Shown: positions 6,846 to 15,659, counted from the first letter of the stretch. The stretch: 64,000 nt of DNA from RGIG7450 sp045633565 (GCA_045633565.1 JAZQYO010000030.1:1-64000), one strand, 5' to 3'. Notes: generated by a model from the sequence alone, not told the origin. Translations and numbers: made by a program.

Positions 6846-9014
6846 TTATAATTCTTTATCAAAGATTTGGACTTTTCCGGGCATGAAAAGAGGAGCTTTG
6901 ACATGAGTAACATTTTTGGTTCTGCAGGGATTTAAAGCATATTCTTTAAATCCGGGAGCAAGAGGCTCAAAACCGAGAACATATCGGTAAAATACATATA
7001 CCGGAACTGCTGACCATGCGTGACAAAGCGAGCCCGAATCGTCAAAATCGACAGCGCCAAGCGCGGTTTCCCAGAGTGTAGATGCGCCGGAATAGAGCAT
7101 ACCGCCCCAAACCTCAGCAATCTCGTCCATTACTTGCTGGAGATATTCGTTGCCATCTGAGAGGAGAGCATTGTATTTGTAATATGATGTACTCAGGTCA
7201 GTTTTTATCAGACGTTCATCGCTCGAAATGAGCGCTTTTTTTATTGTATCGCTGACATCTGTGCAACATCCGGAAAGCAGAGCAAGGCTCTGAGTAAGCT
7301 CGTGATAGACTTCTGAATCCAGATATGTCTTAAACAGCCCCGCTTCTTTATCATAAAACATTTCACGAACAGCTTTTTTCATAGGCTCTGAGTCGCAAAG
7401 AGGCTCCAAACCCAGGTATGAACATATTTTATTGACTGAGTCCTGCGCCAAAATATAATACATACTCAAAACTGCATCGGGAGTGGCGGGCATATTCTTA
7501 TCAAGGCTGCAACCGTGAAGACCTTCGTTCCACTCGTAAAAATGCCAGATGCCCTTTTTGATTTCTATGTAAGCTATATTGTCTTTAATGTTATAGGCAT
7601 TTAATATTCTCTTTACATAAGGGAGCATTTCACCTGCAAAATCCACGTCTCCGCTGTAGAGAACATATTTTTCCAGAGCCATAATCCAGCAGAGAGAAAA
7701 ACAGGGGATAGCACGCTCGTCTTTATTTGGGGAGGTTATTCTGAGCAGTCCGTTTTCCATCATACTGTCTGCCAGAAGACGGATTGAAGCCTTTGCAAAT
7801 TCATACTCCCCGAAAGCATAGTATCCGCACATCATCTGCACAAAGGAGTCAAAACCGTATAGTGCCTGCTCTCTCCAGGGGCAGTCCTCGTAATGTTCGT
7901 GCATACAGAGCTTTAAAGTTTTTAAACTTATATCAAAGAGCTTGTTGCAGAAATAATCGTTACACTTAAAGTCTGCTTCCCGGCTCAATGGGTACACAGT
8001 GGGAATAAGCCCTGCTTTATGAAGTTTTATATCTGCAGTCATACCTGTTATGTTAAGCTGGAGATATCTCGCAGCAAAACGGCGGAAATATCCGGTGAAC
8101 TGCTGTCTGCCTTCTTTGCATGTATAACGGCAGGCAAAGTTTTTGCCGTAATTTTCGGCACGGACTCTCATATCGTCCAGATGTTCTCCGTAGGCGATAT
8201 CTATTACCGTGCCTGCAGGTGCATCTATGTCCATAGTGAAAAGGCCGGCATATTCGTCTTCCAGGTCAATTATCACGTATACGCCATCTTTGTTAAACTT
8301 TACGGTTGTGTTTTCTATCATTTCCCCACGGCTTCGCCAGGGAAGAACAGTTTCGTTTTCCAATACGTCTTTGCGAAGTCTCCAGGACATAAAGTCGGTT
8401 TGAACACGTCTTGCCGCATGTCCCTCGTTTGCCTTCAAGAGATAGCCTTGAGTTTTAATTAATCCGCGGACGCATTCTTGATGTTTTAAGGTGTTGACGG
8501 GCCGTTTCTCAAAAGGTGCATTTTCTGAAACTATTACCGGTTCCTGCCAGGAGGTGGGCTTTTCGCGTGCGTCAAAGTAATATGGATATCCTATCTGCCC
8601 GGTTATTCTTTCCATCTCGCCGCTTTTGTAGCAGGCAAGAGGACGCACCTTGGTTTCTTTGCCTGAAAGAATGATGGAGTCATCTGCCACAAGCGCAAAT
8701 GCAAGTCCGGCCGGACGAGTGCAGTATGTGGATGCATTTGTTCCCTGATGGTATGCCCATACGAGGATTTCATTTTTGCCCTCTTTCAGAAAAGATGCCA
8801 CATCTACCGTGTCGTACACCCTTTTGTTGTCCATAGACTTATACTGACCGGTGGAGACAAAGTTTTCATTTATATAGAGTACATATTCAGTATCACAATA
8901 TATCTGCATCTGAGCATTTTTTACAGTAGATTTCAAAGTAAAATCACTATACGCTTCCATATACTGGTTGTCAAAACACTCACTCAGCCATATCTGGTTT
9001 GAACGGTTTATCAT
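6846..9014 (-). CDS. GH78-like alpha-L-rhamnosidase family protein
   Basis: 722 residues from ATG 9014 (RBS AGGAGG); no signal peptide, so intracellular. The N-terminal half (about 1-330) is beta-rich, with jelly-roll accessory modules (YVLYINENFV near residue 50). The C-terminal half is an alpha/alpha barrel with the family hallmark EDCPWREQALYGFDS (about 375-390), which holds catalytic acidic residues, followed by conserved aromatic and WE motifs. GH78 enzymes release terminal rhamnose from plant polysaccharides or glycosides; exact specificity cannot be read. Many intracellular clostridial homologues are annotated only as rhamnosidase-related. Monocistronic with a near-consensus promoter. 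Confidence 0.85.
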   Translation of the reverse strand: MINRSNQIWLSECFDNQYMEAYSDFTLKSTVKNAQMQIYCDTEYVLYINENFVSTGQYKSMDNKRVYDTVDVASFLKEGKNEILVWAYHQGTNASTYCTRPAGLAFALVADDSIILSGKETKVRPLACYKSGEMERITGQIGYPYYFDAREKPTSWQEPVIVSENAPFEKRPVNTLKHQECVRGLIKTQGYLLKANEGHAARRVQTDFMSWRLRKDVLENETVLPWRSRGEMIENTTVKFNKDGVYVIIDLEDEYAGLFTMDIDAPAGTVIDIAYGEHLDDMRVRAENYGKNFACRYTCKEGRQQFTGYFRRFAARYLQLNITGMTADIKLHKAGLIPTVYPLSREADFKCNDYFCNKLFDISLKTLKLCMHEHYEDCPWREQALYGFDSFVQMMCGYYAFGEYEFAKASIRLLADSMMENGLLRITSPNKDERAIPCFSLCWIMALEKYVLYSGDVDFAGEMLPYVKRILNAYNIKDNIAYIEIKKGIWHFYEWNEGLHGCSLDKNMPATPDAVLSMYYILAQDSVNKICSYLGLEPLCDSEPMKKAVREMFYDKEAGLFKTYLDSEVYHELTQSLALLSGCCTDVSDTIKKALISSDERLIKTDLSTSYYKYNALLSDGNEYLQQVMDEIAEVWGGMLYSGASTLWETALGAVDFDDSGSLCHAWSAVPVYVFYRYVLGFEPLAPGFKEYALNPCRTKNVTHVKAPLFMPGKVQIFDKEL

Positions 9015-9072
9015 TTTTCTGTTTCCTCCTGATGACAAAAAGTGCAATATTTTAAAGGAATTACCCTTATTC

Positions 9073-9101
9073 ATAATAATATATCGCAAAAAAAATGTCA
9101 A
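9073..9101 (-). promoter_or_regulatory. Promoter of the GH78-like gene
   Basis: TTGACA (9101-9096) and TATTAT (9078-9073) are 17 bp apart on the minus strand, about 60 bases before the start codon. No catabolite-response operator was recognised next to it. Confidence 0.6.
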
Positions 9102-9179
9102 TATAGAAAGTCGAAAATTTGAAAGTATATGACAAAATTTTGTGTGCCGGCAGCATCACAGAAAGTAAAGACTGTATTT

Positions 9180-10163
9180 TTATATTTCAAGAGTAGAAAA
9201 AGAGATGTCTTTATAGTAAATACGAAGAATGTCACGATAATTTTTACCCTGGTCGGCATAAAATTTTGCACCCCACTGACTCATGCCAACCCCGTGTCCG
9301 TAACCTACAACATCAAAAATAAAAGTTCCGTTTTTGCAGCTGAGAGTATAATTGTGAGAGCGAAGACCGAAAATGCGTCGAACATCAGTGCCCTTTAAAG
9401 CTTTGTTGCCAATGTGGCAGCTCAAAACAGCGCCACCCGAAGAACGGATTTCGTTGCCGTACCAGTCTGACGGATTTTTACCCAGCGATATGTCAGGATG
9501 CTCTGCGAGAATCTTTTGCCGGAACTCTTTTGCGGAAAATTGGGCGGTTGAACGGTAACCCGGAGCATTTACGTCAAGTGAACTGTCGGCATTTTGAAGA
9601 TAGGGGACATTTCCGCCCCAGACATCCTCGGCACGTTCTGTTGTTCCGGAGGAAATTGCGTAAAATACTGCTGTAATAGGGTCACCTTCATAGGTCATAT
9701 ATTCACCTGCTGTTTCGGTAACAGAAGCGGTAATTTTCGACCAGTTTTTTTCTGCTTCTGATTGGGCCCAGCTTTTAAATCGGTCTTCTTTTGAAATCCA
9801 GGCTTTGCAGTGTGCGCTGTCGGTACATACATCAGCGCCGTGATGGGACTCAATCATATTTCCGCCCGACATCATTTTGTCAAGAACATAACTGCGTGAG
9901 GCAACGGCCTGAGCCTTTAATGCTTCAAGTGGGAAATTTGCGGGCATTTCTGCCGCAACAACCCCAAGCAGATATTCTTCGACAGACATGCTTTTTTTCT
10001 CGCCCGACTCTTTGAAATATACACTGACAGTTTTCCCGGGAATTTTCCCGGCGTCGAGGTCTGTTTGGGGACCTGCATCTGTAATTGCGAAGGTGAGAAT
10101 TGCTGACGGAATCAGATATATTGTCAGCAAAAACAGAACATATATAATCGCAGCTTTTTTCAT
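9180..10163 (-). CDS. spoIID: Stage II sporulation protein D (lytic transglycosylase)
   Basis: 327 residues from ATG 10163, the start that places a basic MKK head before one hydrophobic anchor (about 5-26). SpoIID is a mother-cell membrane protein that cleaves glycan strands, working with SpoIIM and SpoIIP, to thin septal peptidoglycan and drive forespore engulfment. The family core is clear: VEEYLLGVVAAEMP with the catalytic Glu (about 78-91), LKAQAVASRSY, a zinc-site-type cysteine/histidine stretch (HHGADVCTDSAHC) and the C-terminal GYGHGVGMSQWGA. It stands alone; spoIIM and spoIIP are not in the window. In Bacillus the gene is sigma-E controlled; I could not fix a sigma-E promoter here. 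Confidence 0.95.
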   Translation of the reverse strand: MKKAAIIYVLFLLTIYLIPSAILTFAITDAGPQTDLDAGKIPGKTVSVYFKESGEKKSMSVEEYLLGVVAAEMPANFPLEALKAQAVASRSYVLDKMMSGGNMIESHHGADVCTDSAHCKAWISKEDRFKSWAQSEAEKNWSKITASVTETAGEYMTYEGDPITAVFYAISSGTTERAEDVWGGNVPYLQNADSSLDVNAPGYRSTAQFSAKEFRQKILAEHPDISLGKNPSDWYGNEIRSSGGAVLSCHIGNKALKGTDVRRIFGLRSHNYTLSCKNGTFIFDVVGYGHGVGMSQWGAKFYADQGKNYRDILRIYYKDISFSTLEI

Positions 10164-10237
10164 AGCACCTGCCACCTTTCTGCTAAATAATATGTAGGTG
10201 GACAAATATAAATGTATACAAAAAGACAATTAAAAAG

Positions 10238-10266
10238 TTGACATTATTGTGAAATTGTGATAAAAT
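10238..10266 (+). promoter_or_regulatory. Promoter of the GLUG-repeat surface protein gene
   Basis: TTGACA (10238-10243) and TAAAAT (10261-10266) are 17 bp apart, with an extended -10 TGA directly before the hexamer. It leaves an untranslated leader of about 85 bases before ATG 10360 with no recognised riboswitch. Confidence 0.7.
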
Positions 10267-10359
10267 GATTAATGTATATACATTATAATAATAACTTATG
10301 TTAATATACAAAAATCTAAAAGGGCGAAATTGCCTTTAAAACAGAGAGGTTGCCGGACT

Positions 10360-13300
10360 ATGAAAAAGACAAGAATTACTTTCATTTTACTTATCGCAGT
10401 ACTTACACTTGCAATTATGCCGACAAGTGTATTTGCACTTGAGGGCGCAGGTGTGGCTGATGACCCGTTTGTTATTTCAAGTGCGGCGGATTTAGTCCTT
10501 GTGAAAAATGATTTGGAGGCACACTATCAGCTTGGTGTCAACATCAGCCTTTCATCTGAATGGTCTGCAATAGGTGATGAAAAAAATCATTTCAAAGGTG
10601 TTTTTGATGGTAACGGATTTACCATTTCCGGTCTTAATGTTACTGTATCAAAGAGTGATGCGGCAGCGGGCCTTTTTGCTTGCAACGAAGGTACTATTAA
10701 GAACCTGTCGGTAAAAACGGGTACAGGAATAGATGTTACTGCCAATGAAAGTGCTTATGTCGGCGTTATTTGCGGAAATAACATTGGTGGAACAATTGAT
10801 AGTTGTCATGTTGAAGGAGATATAACCGTTTCTGCTTCAACCAGAGAAAATACATCCAACGTCTACGTAGGCGTGATTGCCGGAAAAAGCACAGGCAAAA
10901 TTTCAAATACCAATGCAACAGGTTCTGTCAGCGTTACGGCAACTGCGCTTGCAGGAAACAAAACGAGTGCTGATCCCGTAAGGATTTATGCGGGCGGTCT
11001 TGTAGGTTTATCTACAGCAGCACAGGAATATAACTTTGCTGTAGTTAATGTTACGGCAACAGCAACCTCAGACACAGCATACTGCGCTCCGGAAGTTAAA
11101 GCCGGCGGTGCTATCGGTGAAAACACCGGAGATGTAATTGATACTTATGCAGCTGGTAATGTAACGGCATCTTCTACAAGTGCTCAGGCGCAGGCTTCAG
11201 CATACTCAGGTGGACTTATCGGTAAAAATACAGGTGAAATTACATACACAAATGCATCAGGTAATGTTACTGCGATGACAAACGCAACTTCTGCAAAAAC
11301 TTATGCAGGCGGACTTATCGGATACAGCACAGGTGATATTAACGACAGCTTTGCAACCGGTACTGCTGATGCAAGTTCGACAACTGCGATGGATACTGTA
11401 TATGCAGGTGGACTTGTAGCACTCCAAGGCGGACTCATTTCAAACTGTTATGCAGTAGGTGAAGCTACTGTTGATGTGGCAGCAACCAATGCTGTTTCCG
11501 GCGGTCTTGTTGGTTATACTGTAGTTGCAGCGGTAAATTCATTCTACAAAAATACCGGTTCATATATTCAGCTGGCTGGTTGCGGAACAGCAAAATCAGA
11601 AAGCGAAATGAAACAGGCAGCAAGCTACACAGGCTGGGATTTTGATAATGTATGGAAAATATCCGAAAACATAAACAGCGGTTATCCATATCTGTCAGAT
11701 ATTTCAAATGTTGATGTAACATTTGCAGATGCATCCTTTATTTATGATGGAACTCCAAAATCAATTACAGCAACGGATATTGGTGATGGCGTAACGATTG
11801 AATATAAGAACAATACTGCTACCGATGCAGGTGTTTACAATGCGGTTGCACTTGTAAGTGCACCCGGCTATGCTACAACAGTAAAAACTGCAAAACTGAT
11901 AATTGAGAAAAAAGAACTGAAAGTCAGCGGTATTAAAGCTCACGACAAGGAATTTGACAATACAACGGCAGCAGAGGTAGATGTTTCTGAGGCAGTGCTT
12001 GAAGGCGTCATAGAAGGTGACGATGTCAGCATTGATGCAAAAAATACAGTAGCAAACTTTGCAACTCAGTATGTTGGCGAAAATATTGAAGTAACCGTAT
12101 CGGGAATTAAACTTACCGGGGAAGATGCGGATAACTATGTTGCAGGTTCCTGCGTAACTACAGCAAATATTCTGGATGGTTCATTTGATAATGTTGTATT
12201 TGAAGGAAGCGGCACAATCGATGACCCATACGTTATATATCATGAGGATGAACTGAGTGCCATCAGAGGCAACCTCAAAGCTCATTTCAGACTTGACAAC
12301 AACATTGAATTAACCGGCGAGTGGATTCCGATAGGCCGTATAGCACAGCCTTTTGAAGGGTCCTTTGATGGTAACGGATACACAATCAGCGGAGTTAGTG
12401 TACCTGAGGAGATTAACTACACATATTCCGGTCTGTTTGGTTATAATGCCGGAACAATCAGCAACCTTAATGTAGTTACTGAAAGTGATGTTTATACAAC
12501 AGCAGACACCACATACATAGGTGCTATTGCCGGACACAACAGCGGAACAATTGCAAACTGTAGCGCAAGCGGAAACATTTCAACCAACCCGGTTTCTACT
12601 TACGTATACGTAGGTGGTATTGCAGGTTACAATGCCGGAACAATAAAATATTCCGACTCAAGCGTAAACATTTCTGCTGAGGGAACGACAGTTTATGCCG
12701 GTGGCGTTGTGGGTGAAAATGCCTATAGTGTAGAAGCAACAGGTTCAACCGGAACGGTTAATATTACAGACTCTCTGTTTGCTTACGCCGGTGGTTTTGC
12801 AGGTAACAGCACAGGAATAATCAAAAACAGTTATGCAAGAGGAAATGTAACTATATCGATAGGTGATACGGGCTTTATGGCTAATGCCGGTGGATTTGCA
12901 GGCCGTATCGAGGGAGGTAACATTCAGAACTCCTATTCTACAGGAGCACCGGTTATTTCAACTGATGACGCAGCACATCTCCTCACCGGACTTACGGGCG
13001 GATTTGCAGCATATAATTCCGGTGCAGTAACAGGCTGTTACTACGACAGCACCATCTCCGGTATGACAGATACAGACAAAGGAACACCGAAAACTACTGC
13101 AGAACTTAAAGCACAAGATACTTACACCGGTTGGGATTTTGCAACATGGAAAATAACAGAAAGCAAAAATGACGGATATCCGCATATCAAAAAGCTTTAC
13201 ACAATGACACAGAATGCAAAAATTGATTATGACAGTGCTACGGGCAGAATAACTGTAGATGCATATACAGATATTGAAAATGCATATCTGGTAGTAGCAA

Positions 13301-13500
13301 GCTATACAAATTATAATGGTGGTGCTCTGATAGATATTTACCCAATTGAAGATGTTACCATCAGAGAAGATGAGGTTTACACAGCTACTGTCAAAGAAGG
13401 CTTTATGACAACCCCTGGCGGTTCGGTTAAAGTTATGCTTTGGGAAAATCTTACAACCATCAGACCGCTTTGCTCGGCAAAACATGTTTATATAAGATAA
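10360..13500 (+). CDS. Secreted GLUG/MBG-repeat surface protein with duplicated module
   Basis: 1046 residues from ATG 10360 (RBS GAGAGGT). A Sec signal peptide (1-26) ends TSVFA. The mature part holds two homologous modules. Each opens with a DDPxVI strand and FDGNGxTISG, continues with GLUG repeats of the form AGGLIGxxTGxIxxSxAxGxV (about nine in the first, seven in the second), and closes with YTGWDF...WKI...GYP. Between them (about 455-615) is an MBG/YDG-type beta domain (FIYDGTPKSI; a following KELKVSGIKAHDKEFD unit). The last about 100 residues (VKVMLWENL, IRPL) match a C-terminal domain common in clostridial surface proteins. No LPXTG or SLH motif is seen, so attachment is unclear. Probable adhesin or polymer-binding protein; function inferred. 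Confidence 0.85.
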   Translation: MKKTRITFILLIAVLTLAIMPTSVFALEGAGVADDPFVISSAADLVLVKNDLEAHYQLGVNISLSSEWSAIGDEKNHFKGVFDGNGFTISGLNVTVSKSDAAAGLFACNEGTIKNLSVKTGTGIDVTANESAYVGVICGNNIGGTIDSCHVEGDITVSASTRENTSNVYVGVIAGKSTGKISNTNATGSVSVTATALAGNKTSADPVRIYAGGLVGLSTAAQEYNFAVVNVTATATSDTAYCAPEVKAGGAIGENTGDVIDTYAAGNVTASSTSAQAQASAYSGGLIGKNTGEITYTNASGNVTAMTNATSAKTYAGGLIGYSTGDINDSFATGTADASSTTAMDTVYAGGLVALQGGLISNCYAVGEATVDVAATNAVSGGLVGYTVVAAVNSFYKNTGSYIQLAGCGTAKSESEMKQAASYTGWDFDNVWKISENINSGYPYLSDISNVDVTFADASFIYDGTPKSITATDIGDGVTIEYKNNTATDAGVYNAVALVSAPGYATTVKTAKLIIEKKELKVSGIKAHDKEFDNTTAAEVDVSEAVLEGVIEGDDVSIDAKNTVANFATQYVGENIEVTVSGIKLTGEDADNYVAGSCVTTANILDGSFDNVVFEGSGTIDDPYVIYHEDELSAIRGNLKAHFRLDNNIELTGEWIPIGRIAQPFEGSFDGNGYTISGVSVPEEINYTYSGLFGYNAGTISNLNVVTESDVYTTADTTYIGAIAGHNSGTIANCSASGNISTNPVSTYVYVGGIAGYNAGTIKYSDSSVNISAEGTTVYAGGVVGENAYSVEATGSTGTVNITDSLFAYAGGFAGNSTGIIKNSYARGNVTISIGDTGFMANAGGFAGRIEGGNIQNSYSTGAPVISTDDAAHLLTGLTGGFAAYNSGAVTGCYYDSTISGMTDTDKGTPKTTAELKAQDTYTGWDFATWKITESKNDGYPHIKKLYTMTQNAKIDYDSATGRITVDAYTDIENAYLVVASYTNYNGGALIDIYPIEDVTIREDEVYTATVKEGFMTTPGGSVKVMLWENLTTIRPLCSAKHVYIR

Positions 13501-13508
13501 TAAAAACA

Positions 13509-13563
13509 GCCCCCGTTCGCGGCGGTTGGTCTTAGGGACCAACCGCCAAACGGGGGCATTTTA
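13509..13563. terminator. Long bidirectional terminator
   Basis: A two-part stem: GCCCCCGTT with AACGGGGGC outside, and GGCGGTTGGTC with GACCAACCGCC inside, closing a short loop. T-rich sequence lies on the plus side (ATTTTATA) and five T on the minus side. It separates the convergent GLUG gene and the zinc-ribbon gene. Confidence 0.9.
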
Positions 13564-13568
13564 TATAG

Positions 13569-14165
13569 TTATTTAATAAGGATACATCTTCGTTGCTCCA
13601 AAGAGGCAAGATCATCTTCGCTGCTGACGGGAATATCTTCAAAGCTGCCACAGTGTGCGCAAATCAACCTGATTCCGCCGTCAGAAAGTTTAACGTTCAT
13701 TTCACAACTTCCACAAAGACATACAATTCGTTTTTCCAGAGACTTTTTTTCCAGAATACGGATAGCTGCAGTATTCAGACTGCCGTAAATCTGTTTCATG
13801 TTGCTATAATATTTATCGGTAAGCTCATCCATTTCCTCAGCAAGCTGGCATAATGCGAGATTTACATTGTCATAGCTTCCGGTGAAGAGGATATCCACCT
13901 TGTTGGTTTTACAACCAAAGGATGCAGGTTTATCTGAAAAAAAACTCTTTGCGGAAACTGAATATATATGAGTTTCCCCGCAGCCAAAACAGTTCAGACT
14001 TAAATTGCCCGCCGCCTTCTTTTTTATTGACAAAATTGGTGTATTACAGTGCGGACAGATTAAATCTGTTCCGGAGGAAAACTGAAATCTGTTAATATAT
14101 TCAATAATATTTCTGCTGCAGCAAGGACATCTTACACCAATACATGTATTTTTTAACTCTATCAT
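13569..14165 (-). CDS. Unknown multi-zinc-ribbon protein
   Basis: 198 residues, soluble, no TM. Five CxxC-type knuckles are visible: CPCC (about 14), CPHC (about 37), CFGC (about 59), CLCGSC (about 149) and CAHC (about 170). This gives two probable zinc ribbons at the N-terminus and one at the C-terminus, joined by a helical middle (QLAEEMDELTDKYYSNM). Such proteins bind nucleic acid or act as structural adaptors, but no family is recognised. RBS GGTGAT precedes ATG 14165. It lies 21 bases behind the OGG1-type glycosylase gene and is likely co-transcribed with it. Confidence 0.7.
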   Translation of the reverse strand: MIELKNTCIGVRCPCCSRNIIEYINRFQFSSGTDLICPHCNTPILSIKKKAAGNLSLNCFGCGETHIYSVSAKSFFSDKPASFGCKTNKVDILFTGSYDNVNLALCQLAEEMDELTDKYYSNMKQIYGSLNTAAIRILEKKSLEKRIVCLCGSCEMNVKLSDGGIRLICAHCGSFEDIPVSSEDDLASLEQRRCILIK

Positions 14166-14186
14166 TTAATCACCACTGTCATTCAG

Positions 14187-15047
14187 TCAGATATCTCCGC
14201 CATTTTCACGAGCATAATAAAATAAATATTGCTGTGCAACCCCACAATACTCTCCGAAAATTTCAGGTCCTGCAATGCGGACACCGGCGAGAGAGGTGCA
14301 TTTCTCGGGATAAAGCTTGCACATGGTGTTGTTTATCCAGACATCAACAGGAAAAACCTCCATGCGTCCAAGTGCAAATAAGAGTATGCAATCGGCAACT
14401 TTATTTCCTATTCCGTTTATTTTTATAAGCTCTTTTCGGGCGGATGCGGTATCCATTTTAAAAAGTCCATCAAGGTCAACTTCCCCGGATGTGATTTTAT
14501 CAGCCGCATCGGCAATATATTTTGCACGAAACCCTGCCCGGATGGGAGCAAGGTCTTCCGGGGTAATTCCGCGGAGTTTTTCGGGGGCCGGAAAAGAATA
14601 AAGTCCATCTGAAAGAGGCTCGCCAAAATTTTCGCAAAGGGAAGTTATAATTTTTTTAATTCTCGGAATATTATTGCTTGCGGATATTATAAAGGAAAGA
14701 ATAGTTTCCCATATATCCTGTCTGAGAATACGAATGCCGCTGCCTGCGCTTATAGCGTTTTCCATAACTTCATCTATGGCAAGAGTTTTTTTAATTTCGC
14801 CGTAATTGCGGGAAAGGTCAAAATATTCTTCCCATATATTATAATAATCTTCATCAGTAACACCGTGAAGAATGAAACCGCCGTCTAGCATACTTATTTT
14901 CAATACTTTTCCGTAAGCAACCCCGGTAAAAGAATTTTCGTCTGTCTTGTTCCAACGAAAACACTGGCCACACGTAAAAGTCTGCTCAAGGTCAAAGTCG
15001 GGCATTTCGGCTATATAAGCATTATTGTTTTTAAATTCTACCTTCAA
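14187..15047 (-). CDS. ogg: 8-oxoguanine DNA glycosylase, OGG1 type
   Basis: 286 residues from a TTG start at 15047, which has AGGTGA 5 bases upstream; the longer frame lacks an RBS. The enzyme excises 8-oxoguanine from DNA and nicks the abasic site. The N-terminal OGG_N domain contains FTCGQCFRW (about 25-33). The helix-hairpin-helix GPD core has INGIGNKVADC (about 215-225), whose Lys is the Schiff-base nucleophile, and the catalytic Asp in FPVDVW (about 238-243). OGG1-type enzymes are uncommon in bacteria but known in clostridia, where they stand in for MutM. Followed by the zinc-ribbon gene in the same direction. Confidence 0.92.
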   Translation of the reverse strand: MKVEFKNNNAYIAEMPDFDLEQTFTCGQCFRWNKTDENSFTGVAYGKVLKISMLDGGFILHGVTDEDYYNIWEEYFDLSRNYGEIKKTLAIDEVMENAISAGSGIRILRQDIWETILSFIISASNNIPRIKKIITSLCENFGEPLSDGLYSFPAPEKLRGITPEDLAPIRAGFRAKYIADAADKITSGEVDLDGLFKMDTASARKELIKINGIGNKVADCILLFALGRMEVFPVDVWINNTMCKLYPEKCTSLAGVRIAGPEIFGEYCGVAQQYLFYYARENGGDI

Positions 15048-15107
15048 ACATATCACCTGTATAAAGTATAGCAAAAAGTGCAAGGTTTTTCAAGTATAAT
15101 ATAAAGA

Positions 15108-15147
15108 ATAAAAGCATCGTAATACTTGTGTATTGCGATGCTTTTTG
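15108..15147. terminator. Bidirectional hairpin terminator between ogg and the yneA-like gene
   Basis: A 16-bp stem (AAAAGCATCGTAATAC / GTATTGCGATGCTTTT, one G-T pair) with a TTGT loop. T runs follow on both sides. It ends the yneA-like transcript, which runs leftward from 15514. The remainder of the gap (15048-15220) shows no gene. Confidence 0.8.
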
Positions 15148-15220
15148 ATGTAATAAAAACTAAAACATTGTCCGGCATACTATTTATCCCTGCACAAGTG
15201 TGCCGCATGAGCACTTTTGT

Positions 15221-15514
15221 TTAATCATAAAGAGGAACTCTGATGTGTTCGCCGACTGTTAAAACATCACTGGTCAGATTGTTGAAGTTCTTTATGTCTT
15301 TAATTTTGTTGCGTACGTCACCGCCTGCGTATTCGCATGCAATGGACCAAAGGGTATCGCCCGAAGAAACAACTACGGTTTTGTATTCTCGCTCACTGTC
15401 GGGAATGTAGGAAAAAGCCATTGTTGCTGCCTGAATCAGCATAAAAACGGTAAGGCTGAAAACCATAAGCGCCCTGAAAAGTTTGTTTTTATCTATTCTT
15501 CTTGAGTATGTCAT
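15221..15514 (-). CDS. YneA-like LysM protein, SOS cell-division inhibitor candidate
   Basis: 97 residues: a basic head, one TM segment (about 14-34), then a single LysM domain (about 45-94; VSSGDTLWSIACEY, IKDIKNFNNL, VLTVGEHIRVP). This is the architecture of YneA, the SOS-induced inhibitor of septation in Bacillus, which sits divergent from lexA as here. The promoter carries LexA boxes in its spacer and at the start site. RBS AAGGAAA precedes ATG 15514. Identity as YneA rests on architecture, position and operators rather than close sequence match; a general LysM peptidoglycan-binding protein is the alternative. Confidence 0.85.
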   Translation of the reverse strand: MTYSRRIDKNKLFRALMVFSLTVFMLIQAATMAFSYIPDSEREYKTVVVSSGDTLWSIACEYAGGDVRNKIKDIKNFNNLTSDVLTVGEHIRVPLYD

Positions 15515-15553
15515 AATGTAATTTCCTTTCTTTTGGTGTATATTTAAACTTTT

Positions 15554-15567
15554 CGAACATCTGTTTG
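15554..15567. promoter_or_regulatory. LexA box 1
   Basis: CGAACATCTGTTTG, one mismatch (C for R at position 8) from the Gram-positive SOS consensus CGAACRNRYGTTYG. It overlaps the predicted transcription start of the yneA-like gene. Confidence 0.75.
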
Positions 15568-15572
15568 ATTAT

Positions 15573-15601
15573 AGTATAACAGAACAAATGTTCGTTGTCA
15601 A
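15573..15601 (-). promoter_or_regulatory. Promoter of the yneA-like gene
   Basis: TTGACA (15601-15596) and TATACT (15578-15573) are exactly 17 bp apart on the minus strand, with LexA box 2 filling most of the spacer. Confidence 0.8.
15581..15594. promoter_or_regulatory. LexA box 2
   Basis: AGAACAAATGTTCG, one mismatch (A for C at position 1) from the SOS consensus; read on the minus strand it is CGAACATTTGTTCT. It lies inside the yneA-like promoter. Confidence 0.8.
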
Positions 15602-15619
15602 TAGTTTTTTTGAAAAAAT

Positions 15620-15633
15620 CGAACAAATGTTTG
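15620..15633. promoter_or_regulatory. LexA box 3
   Basis: CGAACAAATGTTTG matches CGAACRNRYGTTYG at every position. Its last three bases are the first three of the lexA -35 hexamer, so bound LexA should block its own promoter. Confidence 0.88.
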
Positions 15634-15659
15634 ACAAAAAGTTTTTTTTGTGTTATATT
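15631..15659 (+). promoter_or_regulatory. Promoter of lexA
   Basis: TTGACA (15631-15636) and TATATT (15654-15659) are 17 bp apart. The -35 is overlapped by LexA box 3. Confidence 0.8.

Noticed and set aside
9129..9398. 89-residue plus-strand ORF at the end of spoIID
   Set aside because: Overlaps the conserved C-terminus of spoIID, lacks an RBS, and has no family-like sequence.
10164..10240. Sigma-E promoter for spoIID
   Set aside because: Fragments such as ACATTTA and CATATTAT can be paired at 14 bp, but the match to the known consensus is weak and several other pairings fit equally well.
10740..13060. Tandem DNA repeat or CRISPR in the GLUG region
   Set aside because: The repetition is at protein level (GLUG units of about 40-60 residues) with diverged DNA; no short direct repeats with unique spacers exist anywhere in the window.
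15160..15220. Second hairpin behind the yneA-like gene
   Set aside because: AAGTG/CACTT pairing is short and lacks a T run; the strong hairpin at 15108-15147 explains termination.
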